A DNA stretch of 23,119 nucleotides from Mnemiopsis leidyi (Eukaryota > Ctenophora > Tentaculata > Lobata > Bolinopsidae): NCBI GenBank assembly GCA_000226015.1, contig JH154460.1, positions 147,099-170,217 of the forward strand, given 5' to 3'. The notes below the pieces were generated by a model that saw only the letters and a program-made list of their open reading frames with translations, made no database searches and had not been told where the DNA came from. Positions 1 through 10,189 of the stretch are shown piece by piece (the first letter of the stretch is position 1; each line of letters opens with the position of its first letter). The position numbers and the translations under genes were made by a program.

Positions 1-216
1 TATCATAGTAAGTCAAACTGCTCTGAGAAAGTACATAGTAAGTCAAACTGCTCTGAGAAAGTACATAGTAAGTCAAACTGCTCTGAGAAAGTACATAGTA
101 AGTCAAACTGCTCTGAGAAAGTACATAGTAAGTCAAACTGCTCTGAGAAAGTACATAGTAAGTCAAACTGCTCTGAGAAAGTACATAGTAAGTCAAACTG
201 CTCTGAGAAAGTACAT
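1..216. repeat. 30-bp minisatellite, about 7 perfect copies
   Basis: A head-to-tail array with period 30 runs from the window edge to about 216, with essentially no divergence between copies, so it is young or homogenised and probably continues to the left. The unit carries the splice-donor-like string GTAAGT on the plus strand. The period is a multiple of three, so the minus strand stays open through the array with a ten-residue repeat (CTFSEQFDLL). I see no start, splice context or other sign that this is translated. Confidence 0.95.
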
Positions 217-975
217 TTCAAGTATTGTTAAAAATATTTTTCCGTCACTCCACGTTTGTGATAAATTCATTTGATTTTAACTTCCTGCGTAAAAATCTGC
301 GAGGGACAAGCCAACGACCTCTGAGCAGATTGTGCGTAAATAAAACAATGCTTGAAATTTGAAGATGTAAAAGCTATGATTGACACATCCTCCATGAGGA
401 TTCCTCATAGATTTCCATATGTCACAATCAATTACTCAATTAAACCTACTTGATAAACTGTCACGGTGACCAACTTGCCCCAACTTGCACCTGCAAAATT
501 CTCATTAACTAAGATGTCATTCTTTTGTTTTTTCCGATGTGTTTCTAAACAGAACCAGAGGAAATCAGTGTTTCAGTTCAGGAAGGTCAGATTTATTGGG
601 TATAGGGAATTTCTTGTATCGAATGACAGGGTTTTTGTTGTTGATCAGGTCAACTCTCATGTCTATCGATAAACAACTTAGAAAAGTAGAAGAACAAATT
701 TTCTCAACCAGTTAGACGAACAATGGTACGAAAATAGGTATGTAAATATTCGTTATCACACATACAACTCACCAATAAGACAGGTAGTCAAAATAACTAC
801 AAGACGAATCATTGAAGCTCGATGCTTTAAATGAAACACCAACGGTCAACGATCAATGAAAGAATTAAATATTTGTTGAAGTTTAAAAATTATCAGTTGA
901 TTCCGAAATTAATGTAAAAAACAATGCTTGCAATTAATCGTATACACTTAAAGTAAATCCCGCAATTTTTTGCAG
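217..975. other. Gene-free AT-rich stretch upstream of the 51-residue gene
   Basis: No convincing exon was found on either strand. It should hold the promoter and any 5' untranslated exon of the small gene at 991-1249. One donor-like site (GTATGT at about 737) occurs, but the exon in front of it has no supporting coding frame. It ends in a T-rich tract and TTGCAG acceptor at about 966-975. Confidence 0.5.
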
Positions 976-990
976 CAATCTACAAGTGTA

Positions 991-1249
991 ATGGCAAGGT
1001 TTTATTGGATAAACATCGTCACGCGATTTTATGGGTAAGTACAGTAAGAAAATATTTACTTGGAGGTTTACATTGCAGGGGCATTTTGCAAACTATACCT
1101 GGTTACCACAACATGTACGATGTAAGTGTGTACGAGTTGTGCCAACTTAAAAAAGGTTTCGTATCGTGTCTTCATTGCAGAGTAAGGAATGGGCCGAACT
1201 TATGTCTCTCGGACTACTCGAAGTGTACTCAAAAAAATTGAACAAATAA
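991..1249 (+). CDS. Small 51-residue protein, three exons with tiny introns
   Basis: Coding exons are 991-1034, 1079-1121 and 1181-1249, separated by introns of 44 and 59 nt. Both introns start GTAAGT and end ATTGCAG. Joined in phases 2 and 0, the exons give one uninterrupted 51-codon frame beginning MARFYWINIV and ending in TAA, while reading straight through the introns changes frame. The first exon is preceded by a T-rich tract and TTGCAG at 971-975, so the ATG lies 15 nt inside an exon and an upstream exon is likely. An AATAAA signal overlaps the stop (1245-1250). The protein is aromatic-rich at its N terminus, with a helical basic C-terminal end (KEWAELMSLGLLEVYSKKL). The length and composition recall small mitochondrial membrane-complex subunits, but I do not recognise the family. 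If the upstream exon is coding, the frame could extend N-terminally, because the exon is open in frame to its acceptor. Confidence 0.7.
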
Positions 1250-1250
1250 A
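1245..1250 (+). promoter_or_regulatory. Polyadenylation signal AATAAA
   Basis: This hexamer overlaps the stop codon of the 51-residue gene. Use of this site would give an extremely short 3' untranslated region. Confidence 0.5.
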
Positions 1251-2084
1251 AAACATGTTTAAGACTCATTATGCACTATAAAAAATACATAACCAAGCTA
1301 TAAATATAAAAAGAAAGTAAAAACCTTAAATAACTCACTACTGTACTGTATAATATCAGTAAGCTTTAATTTAAGTTATTATACACTACAGTAATGATAC
1401 GATTAAACAAAATACTTAAAATAAAAGAAACCAAATACCTAATACGCCCTTAGAAAATACGTTTTATTCAACTATTGTTCAAATATTGCTATATCAACGA
1501 CATACCGCATAACCTTATTCAGTTGACTTTAAGCAAGTTATTATTACTATAATCAACGTATCAATCATTAAACAAACATTTGGATACATCATTATATCCT
1601 TATTTATAAACAAGGAAATGAGGATAAACCCGTTTATAATTTCTTCATTTCAAATTTACTTTTTAAAATTTTGAGTACTTTTTCGAAAGGTATTTAAGAT
1701 CCCGTTTCAAAAAGTATACATGTACAATCTGAATGGGACACTCATTTACCTTTTTATTTTACCTTTTTATTTTTACGCCCGTATGGTGAAAGACATATAA
1801 AACTTAAAAAAACATAAGATTAAAAAAGATGTCTTTTCTTAAAGTTAAAGTTAACATTGAAACTTAAACAGCTTTTTAAGGCGTAAGCATTAAGTTGATG
1901 ATTAAGTTGAACAGAACAAAAAGTAGCCGTTCAACTTATCACAGTATCCGCCACCCTACACAGTAGAAGCTGAAAATTTCCTAAAAGGAACATGTTGTAA
2001 ATCCTCCGATCTTGATATTAACGAAATACGAATCAACCGTGAATCACTTTGTTTAAAGATTTCGCGTATGAGCTACAGTTCAGA
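1250..2084. other. AT-rich intergenic region with 3' end of gene A
   Basis: No gene was found. Minus-strand AATAAA signals lie at about 1753-1758 and 1766-1771, roughly 320 nt past the stop of gene A, so its 3' untranslated region probably ends near 1740. The rest is AT-rich sequence between the tail-to-tail 51-residue gene and gene A. Confidence 0.5.
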
Positions 2085-3209
2085 TTAACTTTTGAACAGC
2101 TCATGATAGGAGGGTGGGGGAGCATCCTCTGGAGCAGATATTCGCGTGGAGGGATCTTCAGCTGCTTGTGGCGCTATAAGACCCGGATATGGAGGTGGCA
2201 GGTTGGAAAAGTAAGCGGGAGATTGAGATTGAGCATAGCTGACATGCCCATCTGGATTTCTCGGCAACAAGACGTGTTGTGTGTCTGGAGAAGAAGAAAC
2301 AGCTCCCTCACCCGGAGCAGACTGAGTGATGTTCCGTTGATTATCAGGGTTTGACAAGGTCGTGTGACGAGCTTGGAGATATTGGTAACAAAACGTTGTT
2401 GTGAGAAGTATAAAAACTCCGGTTCCAATAATCGTGGCAGCGATATTTGCCATACTGACTTTTGTTTTGTGTTTGTCCTGCGGGGCATTGGTGATCATAT
2501 ACTTATAGTTCCTCTGAGTGGTAGGGTTATGAGGTTTTCTAATCGAATCTCTCCAACGCTTCGATTCCCAAAAAGAAGTGCCCCATTCTGAGGTTGTACT
2601 TTCAGTCTTCTCATAAGCCAATGTAGTTGGATCTTTTTGAGTGGTAAGTCTGGGGGTTGTTGGAGGTCTGGTAGGATTGGGGGTTGTTAGAGGTCTGGTA
2701 GGATTGGCAGTGGTAGAAGTAGTTACGCTACTTGTACTGGTAGGAATAGAGGTGGTAATCACACGGCGAGATTTTGTTCGTCGTCTTCCTCTGATTGTGG
2801 AAAAATGACAGCATTATTCATTGACTTAATTTAAACATAAATTATTATTAAATTTACTTAATAATGATTTAAACACAAATAAATAAATTATATTTCAGCT
2901 AGATCGATCTGTGATTGAGGAATAAAGAAAGAATTAAGGGAACTAAGAACTATCTTTGGACTGTCGACAAATATTGTCACCTAACTTTAGGTAATTGAAT
3001 TTAGAGCTGAATCAACAATCACCTATAACGTACCGGTTTCTGTAAACTGAAGAAGAGGACCTGGAAGATCGGGAAGATCGAGAAGATGACGACCTAGAGT
3101 AAGAAGTTCTTCCTCTACTTCCTCGAGCTTCAATCAGGTCATTTTCTTCCAAGAGTAGAATAACCACCAATATTGAAAATAGGAGAACCGCAATTGAGTA
3201 TGATCTCAT
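2085..3209 (-). CDS. Gene A: single-pass membrane protein with mucin-like ectodomain and PPxY tail
   Basis: Two exons, 3209-3034 and 2790-2085, join in phase 2 (donor GTACGT, acceptor CAATCAG) to give 293 residues. Residues 1-30 are a hydrophobic leader (MRSYSIAVLL, then DLIEARGSRG), followed by a Ser/Arg tract and an RRR site at 61-63. Residues about 70-135 are Thr/Ser/Pro-rich and likely O-glycosylated, with a duplicated nine-residue unit. A membrane segment lies at about 173-194. The tail of about 99 residues has PPPY (257-260) and PPPSY (283-287), the consensus for WW-domain ligands. The leader, SPAYFSN and C-terminal DAPPPSY blocks match gene B downstream of 6723, so the two are tandem duplicates. 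A GTGAGT donor at 3318 and an AG at 3221 predict a 5' untranslated intron. The layout resembles WBP1/VOPP1/Shisa-type membrane adaptors, but without their Cys-rich ectodomain. Homology to those is not claimed. Confidence 0.82.
2652..2705 (-). repeat. 27-bp coding tandem duplication in gene A
   Basis: Two 27-bp copies (2652-2678 and 2679-2705) differ at one base. They encode the nine-residue unit NPTRP(P/L)TTP in the Thr/Pro-rich ectodomain, so this part of the protein grows by in-frame duplication. Confidence 0.9.
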
Positions 3210-3319
3210 ACGGACATATCCTATTGAAGAACAATAACGTGTTAAGGCTGAAATATAGTGATTTTTCCATTGGAAAATCAATTTTAAACTTTTTAAATTA
3301 GTTTGAACTGTAACTCACT

Positions 3320-4603
3320 TTACTTTAAAGCAGGCCAATGAAAAGCTGCCAATCAATATCAACATTGAAGTCGAGCCCCTACAATCTATCAAGCGAAACA
3401 TAAAAATATGAAAATCAAATACTTAAGTTATATCGAGCCGAACAAACAAACTAAGTTTAGTAATAACCCCAACAATGAACAACTGCTTCAAACTTGGGTT
3501 TCCGTGTAATGATATCGGGGAGAAAGAAGAGTTAGAATGTATGCAGATACTCTTTCAATAGTATTATGTCGAGTTAAAGCTATGTAAGTGAAATCAAAGA
3601 GGTCATCATAAATTTAATTACGATTTCATTGCTTGTTCGCTACACCGAAATTTCATTTTCAGGCCTAAGGTTATATTTACATCGAATTCGTATAGACTTT
3701 CCTCTAGATTTGTATTCAATTATCTTTCTGCTATTGTTGAAAAGGTGGGATAACATTTTAGGTGTGAAAGATAAATTTATTAATTTTAGTAACTCATGCC
3801 CTAAGAATGATGATAAAATATAATAAATTTCCCGTTAATTTAGGAAGCCAATGCTTTATAACACCTTCAAAACAATGCTGTAAAATGCTATCTATTCTGC
3901 ATGAAAGCCACACGATTAACATGCACTAATTACGTATAATAATTAAAATACATAATTTAAAAATAAATGATTCAAGTTTCTAAAACTTTAATCATGAGTA
4001 TCAAAAAATAATTAGATTAAAAGTTATTTGTAAGTGCACATTGTATATGATTGTAAGTGCACATTGTATATTATTGTAAGTGCGCATTGACAGCTATGGT
4101 GAAGAGCTTGATGATAATCTGATTAATAAAAGCGAGAATCCCAGAATCAAGATGTTTTGTTTCATAGTGATCATAAAACTAAACAACGATCAAACAAGCA
4201 ACAAAAAGTTTTTTATTTTTCAAATTTATTTAACAATTTCGTCGACTTTAATTTCATATCCGTACAAGTTCAGCCACACAGGCAAATTATTGAAAAAATA
4301 AAAATTCTAAACTACTACAACTCTACAAGTACAAAACATTTATTGAGGTTTCTTTTTTTGGACATGGTAAACTGCTTCAGGGAATAGGGAATTCAAGCCT
4401 TCCGGTCTCCAGATATCACATGTACTGGTAGTGGTACAGAAGAACAGAACAAGAAAGTTATATACAAAAAACAATAAAATTCTTTAGGTCTCAACAGCTT
4501 CAAACGCTTGGAAATATCATAAACATTATCTGTTAATTTTCAAATTTAAGTCGAGGCAATCGCAGACGTAAAGTTGCTTAGCCTCAATGCATTTTTTACT
4601 CAC
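3320..4603. other. Gene-free stretch between gene A and the relic exon
   Basis: No coding exon is seen. The part next to 3320 probably holds the first untranslated exon and promoter of gene A. Two CCAAT pentamers occur on the plus strand at about 3334-3357. No second exon belonging to the relic copy at 4604-4780 was found here. Confidence 0.5.
4028..4090. repeat. 23-bp tandem repeat, 2.7 copies
   Basis: Units at 4028-4050, 4051-4073 and a partial 4074-4090 share TTGTAAGTGCACATTG. The last unit differs at one CpG-related base. Confidence 0.9.
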
Positions 4604-4780
4604 GAATAAGAAGAGCCAGATCAGGAAGATCTTGAAGAAGAAGATTTGGACCCTCCTCCACTTCCACCCCGGGCTTCAATCAGATTATCTGTCTTGAAAA
4701 GTGAAAACGGAACCAGTACTGACATCAGGACAGTCGATACGGAGAATAATCACAGTGGAGGTATCTCATGCCTAATCATC
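4604..4780 (-). pseudogene. Relic first exon of a third family copy (gene C)
   Basis: On the minus strand this segment is flanked by a good acceptor (TTTCTTGCAG, exon from 4780) and a GTGAGT donor after 4604. Its exon end is the same eight bases as that of gene B. It encodes an N-terminal block clearly like A and B (DNLIEARGGSGGGS, then SSSSRSS). The homologous ATG (4769-4767) is out of frame with that block, and a TGA at 4623-4621 breaks it. The coding length from ATG to donor is also one base off the phase kept by A and B. No matching second exon follows before gene A. It is therefore a decayed duplicate, closer to B than to A. A GTGAGT donor at 4892 mirrors the 5' untranslated intron of gene A. 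Confidence 0.75.
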
Positions 4781-4892
4781 CTGCAAGAAATAGGTCTTCA
4801 GGTAAATTAGGGGTATTCGGTCTATCATACGATCATTTGGCTTAGTTCTAAACTTTGAGATTTCCTGGTCACGAGTCTGCCAGTTTACTCAC

Positions 4893-5424
4893 AACACAAT
4901 CTCTTCACAAGGTTCGTACAAATAATATTCTGTTTAGGAATTAGGAACAGCTTTCTGGATTAAATATAGTAGAAAAAAGAAAGCTCCAAATGAAATAACA
5001 TGAACAATAGTGCAGTAAATTATGATCATAAGCAATTAAATCCACTTAAGTTGGTTTAAACTTTAAATGATAGGAATTAGGATTTCCTAAGTAATCAGGC
5101 CTCAGGATAGCTAAAAATTATTTGGGAATGTATGAATAATTTATTCTTTTAGTATTACACAAAAGTACTAATAGAACTATTGTTCGATAAAAGAAGTTAC
5201 TGTATGGATAATCTCCATACAATTATATACCGGCTAATTTCAAACTAGCTCATCATTTTCATCAATATTTAAATCAATGAATCATTAGCGTGTTTATCAA
5301 GATCAAAATCTTCGTTAAAACAAAATTTTAACCTAGCCCTCAGATGAAACACAGCTGATGTTGTAATGTTGTTGTCGTGAGACACGCATCTCTAAGCAGA
5401 GTTGCTATGGCAACACTAAAAATC
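4893..5424. other. Gene-free stretch with 3' end of gene B
   Basis: A minus-strand AATAAA lies at 5145-5140, 280 nt past the stop of gene B, and is the likely polyadenylation signal. Nothing else was recognised. Confidence 0.5.
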
Positions 5425-6723
5425 TCAACTTTTATACAAATCATTATAGCTAGGAGGGGGCGCATCTTTCGGTGCAGAAACATGCATGGACGGATCATCT
5501 ACAGTCTCAACGGGTGGCGCTATAGTAGGCGGTGGGGGAACTATGGAAGAAGATGTTGAGTAGGTCGGTAGGTCAGGGGGTGCAGGATAGGAGTAGGTCG
5601 GTAGAGCTGGTGGGGCAGAAGGGGGGTAGCCCCCCTCTCTAGACTCGGGCAATCCCCCACCTTCCTCCTCACTAAGCGAGGGTAACGGAAGAGGTGGTGC
5701 TTGCATCCCTGGTTGATAATCCGGTAAACCGCTACTGGGACATGTTGGGAAGGGGGCAGGAGGATATTGAGTAGGGGGACAAGAGGCAGGGGAGTATTGT
5801 TGAGGAGAATATTCAGCAGATGGAAGTGGAGGCGGAACCGATGTAGGAACATTCGAGAAATACGCTGGAGACTGTTTAGCCGCATATCCCACAGGTCCAG
5901 AAGGACCGCTAGGAAGACCAGCAGAATACCCAGCTGGTCCAACTGTATTTCCTCCTGGCATGACAGCCGGAGTTTCGTTCTCCGGACCTACATCTTCGTA
6001 AGCAGGGGTAGTGTAAACTGTTCCTCTGTGACTGTTACTCTCATCGCAGTGTTTACAACACAGGCAAGCCACCAGGATGAAACCTCCTATCCCCAGCACT
6101 ATACCAATGATGGTCCCCGCGCTGAGCCCTCCACCACTAGACCTGTAGTCTTTCTCAAGGTCGTAGGTGTTTCCACCGAAGTAGGTGCTTCTCCGCCGCG
6201 AGTCGTAGGTAGTTCTCCGCCGCGAGTAATCGTAGTCGGACGTTGATCTGCGCCTCGAGTAGTCTGTCCTCCTTCGGGAATCGTAGATCGTTGTACGTCG
6301 TCTGTCCCTGGATAACGTAGAAACGTTAGCTATTCGGAATTTATGACAGCGCTGTTTTAGAATGTTTGGGAATTTTATTGCGTACAACAAGTACAGACAA
6401 GCCTCAAGATATACGAGTAACTCCTGTGCGCAGTTGGTTCTCACAATCGGTGGATCGTGGGAAACGGGTACATGACATGGTTTCCTCAAAAGACAAAACA
6501 TGTTTATGATTTTGAAGAAAGTTGTTATTAACCATACTCACGAATAAGACGTAGACCCTGAATAACGGGAATAACGGGAACTAGAAGAACTAGAAGATCT
6601 TGTTCCAGAAGATCTGGATCCTCCCCCTCTACTTCCCCGAGCCTCGATCAGATCGTCTTTTTGGAAAAGTACAATTGCTACCACTACTGCTATCAAGAGG
6701 ACTGCTACTGAGTATGATCTCAT
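5425..6723 (-). CDS. Gene B: single-pass membrane protein with Arg/Tyr-repeat ectodomain and proline-rich PPxY tail
   Basis: Exons 6723-6542 and 6307-5425 join in phase 2 (donor GTGAGT, acceptor TATCCAG) to give 354 residues. The leader is MRSYSVAVLLIAVVVAIVLF, followed by DDLIEARG and a Gly/Ser/Arg stretch. Residues 62-115 contain five RRR triplets separated by short Tyr/Asp/Ser/Thr peptides (such as TTIYDS and STSDYDYS). A membrane segment at about 123-144 ends in CLCCKHC, whose cysteines are candidates for palmitoylation. The tail of about 210 residues is Pro/Tyr-rich and ends DAPPPSYNDLYKS, where PPPSY (344-348) fits the WW-domain ligand consensus. The ectodomain has no cysteine. The ATG sits right after CAAAACAG, so an upstream untranslated exon or a trans-spliced leader is possible. 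The first and last blocks match gene A. The function is inferred only as a membrane adaptor recruiting WW-domain proteins such as Nedd4-type ligases. Confidence 0.87.
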
Positions 6724-7025
6724 CCTGTTTTGGTAAAATCATCTGATAAAACTTTTCTTATTCTAGTATTTTTTTTTCTAGAGATTCATGAAGATTCCCT
6801 GTCTATTAGATAGTATTAGTAAACTTTTCAATCTTCTGCTTTTTATCTAATAGCATAGAAATGAGTGACATCCTGAAAACATCTGAAAGTATAAATACTT
6901 GAATGCAGGTAAAAATTTTGAAACAAGACAAAGGTTATTAGGAAATTAGCGATAAAAACATGCAGTCATGCGTGCGATATACAGGAGTTATTGTGACGGT
7001 ATTTAAAACCGCCATAGCTAGCACC

Positions 7026-7327
7026 AGGTCATTAACAAAAATGAAGCGAGTTATGAGGTATAATCGTACAGGTTATTACAAAAAAGAAGCGAGTTATGAG
7101 GTATAATCGTACAGGTCATTACAAAAATGAAGCGAGTTATGGCGTATAATCGTACAGGTCATTACAAAAATGAAGCGAGTTATGACGTATAATCGTACAG
7201 GTCATTACAAAAATGAAGCGAGTTATGACGTATAATCGTACAGGTCATTACAAAAATGAAGCGAGTTATGAGGTATAATCGTACAGGTCATTACAAAAAT
7301 GAAGCGAGTTATGAGGTATAATCGTAC
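7026..7327. repeat. 43-bp minisatellite, 7 copies, upstream of gene B
   Basis: Seven units start at 7026 (44 bp, one extra A), 7070, 7113, 7156, 7199, 7242 and 7285. They share the core GAAGCGAGTTATG and end in TATAATCGTAC. Variation clusters at two adjacent bases: units 1, 2, 6 and 7 read GAGG, units 4 and 5 GACG, unit 3 GGCG. The array lies about 300 bp 5' of the gene B start codon. Confidence 0.95.
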
Positions 7328-9240
7328 ACACTGATTTCCCTTCCAGAAATCTGTGTAACAAATTATAACTTTAACTTTGAGTAAAAATATTATTTTATCA
7401 AGACAAACTTGTTCTACAGGCTATATAGCGCTAAAATCAAATACCCTCAATGAAATAAACAATAATTGATAAATGAAATAACCCTAATCTCAGAAATTAT
7501 TTAATGACAATACTTCTTATTTCTATGTTAGAAATGAGATGAAACTATGTGAAAAAACCGAGGTAACTTCTTTGCAGATAATACCCATAATGAAGAGTTA
7601 ATGAAGAGGGAACTTAAATTCTACATTCAGCTTGAGCTTTATTCATGAAATGCTCGAGACAAAATACCGGGAATCTAAAATAATTATCATAATTTCAACC
7701 CCTTAAAAGTTGAATCTCACAGTGAAGATGACAAAATAGATGCATGACATGTGCATTGTGCCATGTGGTATTATTGCCATTAACTTTGGCATGATTGTCG
7801 ATAACAATCACAGTGATAAGTATAATAGCGTCATCTAACAATGTGATAACACCTAATGCTGTCTAATAACGAAAAGGAGCTATTGCAAAGTTGCCACAAG
7901 TTTAACCAAGTTTAACTAACAAAATTTTAACTTCAACAAATATTAAACAATCTATAACATCTATTCTTGGCAAATCAGCGTCCGTCTATCAAGACCTTCT
8001 ATTAGTGCAGATCTGCTATTTAATTATTTACTATTTAACTATTTAACAGCAGTGTTGTAAAAATTTAGAATACAATTTTTATAGACATCAGCTTGAGATT
8101 AGTTTGCTAATTATGGTCAATGTACAACAAAATGTATAGTGTACAATGTACCTTGTCAACACATAACGATTCAAGCGAAAGTCACTAAACTGTGGCTGCC
8201 AAAGCTTATATTGTATTAGCACGCAAAAAAAACGAAACAAAATACTACATTGAAATCAATACTAAAAGCGTTATTCAGGCCATGAAAGTGGCTCTAGAAT
8301 CACGCTGTTGAAAGACCACATTTATTCACTGGCCGTATAATTAGGCCTTCCTTGCGGGGTTTCGCGGCGTAACTTGATATTCAACTAGAGCGTAGTTTAT
8401 ATGTATATTGTCTTGTTGTGACACGTCTCATGGTGACTTTATACGTGTGCGGTGTGCGGTTCAGTTTGTGGGGAATGTTAAATCATACATAATTCTTAAG
8501 TAACACTTGGTAAAATTCTGAAATTGGAGAAATGGAAAGTGAACTGTGAAGTATGTTGATGCTGTAATCTAAAATGTTGTCACCACAATCTCTTAAACAT
8601 TTTCTTTAATCTTTACCTGAACATATACCTGATCAAATCACAAGAGATTTGGGAGTATAGAACATGCAGATAAAACACGTACCCAAATATGGCAATATTA
8701 TATTTTACCTGCACTCTGCAGTGTGTAGTGTGTACCAGATGTTTGACAAACAGAGAAATAGAAATAGGGGAGAACATTCTCTATCTAACGGTCCGGTACG
8801 TGTAATGTGTAAATCGCAGACCGCAGTACAGGAATGTCACTTTGTGCGATAACTGATAAATCCTGAGCCTAGCAGGACTTAAGGAATTAACAAGGGAAAA
8901 TAGTAACTTGTGTACAATGTACATCAACCGATCAACTTGAAAAATACAGACAAGTGAAAAGAGTAAGAGTCCAAATCCGGACAAGCAAAATTCTGTCATT
9001 TTGATTACGGTATTTTCTCCCTAAGTTTTCTCCCTATGATTTCAAGTTGCTAAACCGCCCATGCTTTGGATGAGTATTTATAAGACTATAAGCCTATTCC
9101 CAAATAATACCTCCAACCCCCCATAAAGCCATGTTCGTACAATCTCGATCGTTACTCAATATAAGATATAGAGTTACAGTGCAACAGATGATGCCCTGAT
9201 TGGAATTATAATTACAGGGACCTCTGTTCTGGACCGTGTC
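7328..9240. other. Gene-free AT-rich stretch
   Basis: I found no supported gene on either strand. Short open frames near 8664-8999 lack splice context and recognisable protein features. A slightly GC-richer part at about 8340-8480 could be regulatory, but no clear motif was seen. Confidence 0.45.
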
Positions 9241-9355
9241 TTTGTTCCACGTCCATATACCTTGACAACTAACTATACAGGTCACACTTGTTGGACTACT
9301 GTGTTTTTGTTCCACGTCCATATACCTTGACAACTAACTATACAGGTCACACTCG
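9241..9355. repeat. Direct duplication, period 65 bp
   Basis: About 50 bp beginning TTTGTTCCACGTCCATATAC at 9241 recurs at 9306 with one clear difference near the end of the copy, separated by a short unique spacer. Confidence 0.92.
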
Positions 9356-9359
9356 TCCT

Positions 9360-10050
9360 TGATTTTATGCGTTTTGTGGCTAACAGTGTCGTGCTTTTGG
9401 TTTTTCAATGCGATTCTTTTATATTCTTACCCTTTATATTCTTACCCTTATACTTTGCCGCTGTCTATTACAATTGCCATATACTATACGGATTTATATG
9501 AACTTCCAAGCAAGCTGCGTCCTGAGCTTAGTCATAAGTCAAATGTCAATTGTCAATTGTAACTGATACTGAAATCAAATAGGGCATGTGCACAAAAAAT
9601 ACAAAAATCAGACTGAAAATAAGATAATCCCGTTTTTCTTGCTTAGAACAAAATGATTGATGCAGCTTTTAAGCGTTGTAGGTATTAACCATATCAAATA
9701 TGTGAGTGGACATCCGAGGTTTAAATCCTCAGGCACATGAAATTGTGTGGTTTAGCGTATATCTGTGTAAAAGCAGATTCGCTCATGGTGTCGGGCGCAC
9801 TATCAGCCTTGGAGGATGTCATCAAAAAACCGCCGAAAATTAATCTAGGTGGTGACTATTCCGAGGGTGGCGTGGTGTATGCTTTGCTTTTAAATATATG
9901 ATTAATTGCGACTAAAAACAAAGGAAATTTTAGTTCTTGTATTTTACTCGTTCTGTTAACTAAATAATTGGCAAGATACGGGTAGCCGCTAAACTTTACC
10001 TCGGCGTTGTAAAAAAATCGACGCGCGGCCTACATACAATAAACAGGTGG
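9360..10050. other. Gene-free stretch
   Basis: No gene is supported. It contains a short 16-bp duplication near 9419-9450 and a tRNA B-box-like string (GGTTTAAATCC, 9718-9728) without a matching A box or cloverleaf. Confidence 0.4.
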
Positions 10051-10140
10051 CCGACGTCCTGTCCCAGATCATCGTGCCCCCAGAACATTGTGCCCCAGAG
10101 CACTTTAAACCAAAGATTTAGCCCCAGTAACGTCCTGCTC
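10051..10140. repeat. Left cluster of a CCCCAGAACATNGTGCC-like motif
   Basis: Variants of one GC-rich motif follow each other at 10051-10080, about 10076-10096, and in shorter form near 10092 and 10122. The 30 bp at 10051-10080 are the inverted counterpart of 11283-11312, about 26 of 30 bases agreeing by eye. They sit beyond the 3' end of the LINE fragment. Confidence 0.7.
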
Positions 10141-10189
10141 CACAACAGACAACTTCGTTAGGGTTACATACATGCATGTTACATGGCCG

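Noticed and set aside
3-221. 72-residue minus-strand frame of CTFSEQFDLL repeats
   Set aside because: It is only the translation of the 30-bp minisatellite; no start context or splice sites.
1005-1241. 78-residue plus-strand frame
   Set aside because: It reads through two good introns; the spliced frame at 991-1249 is the better model.
5541-6246. Long alternative frames on both strands over gene B exon 2
   Set aside because: Shadows of the GC-rich, proline-coding exon; the family match to gene A fixes the true frame.
9094-9333. 79-residue minus-strand frame with a repeated QGIWTWNK-like block
   Set aside because: The repeat comes from the 65-bp direct duplication; nothing else supports coding.
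9718-9728. tRNA B-box-like GGTTTAAATCC
   Set aside because: No A box at the right distance and no cloverleaf; neither a tRNA nor a provable SINE.
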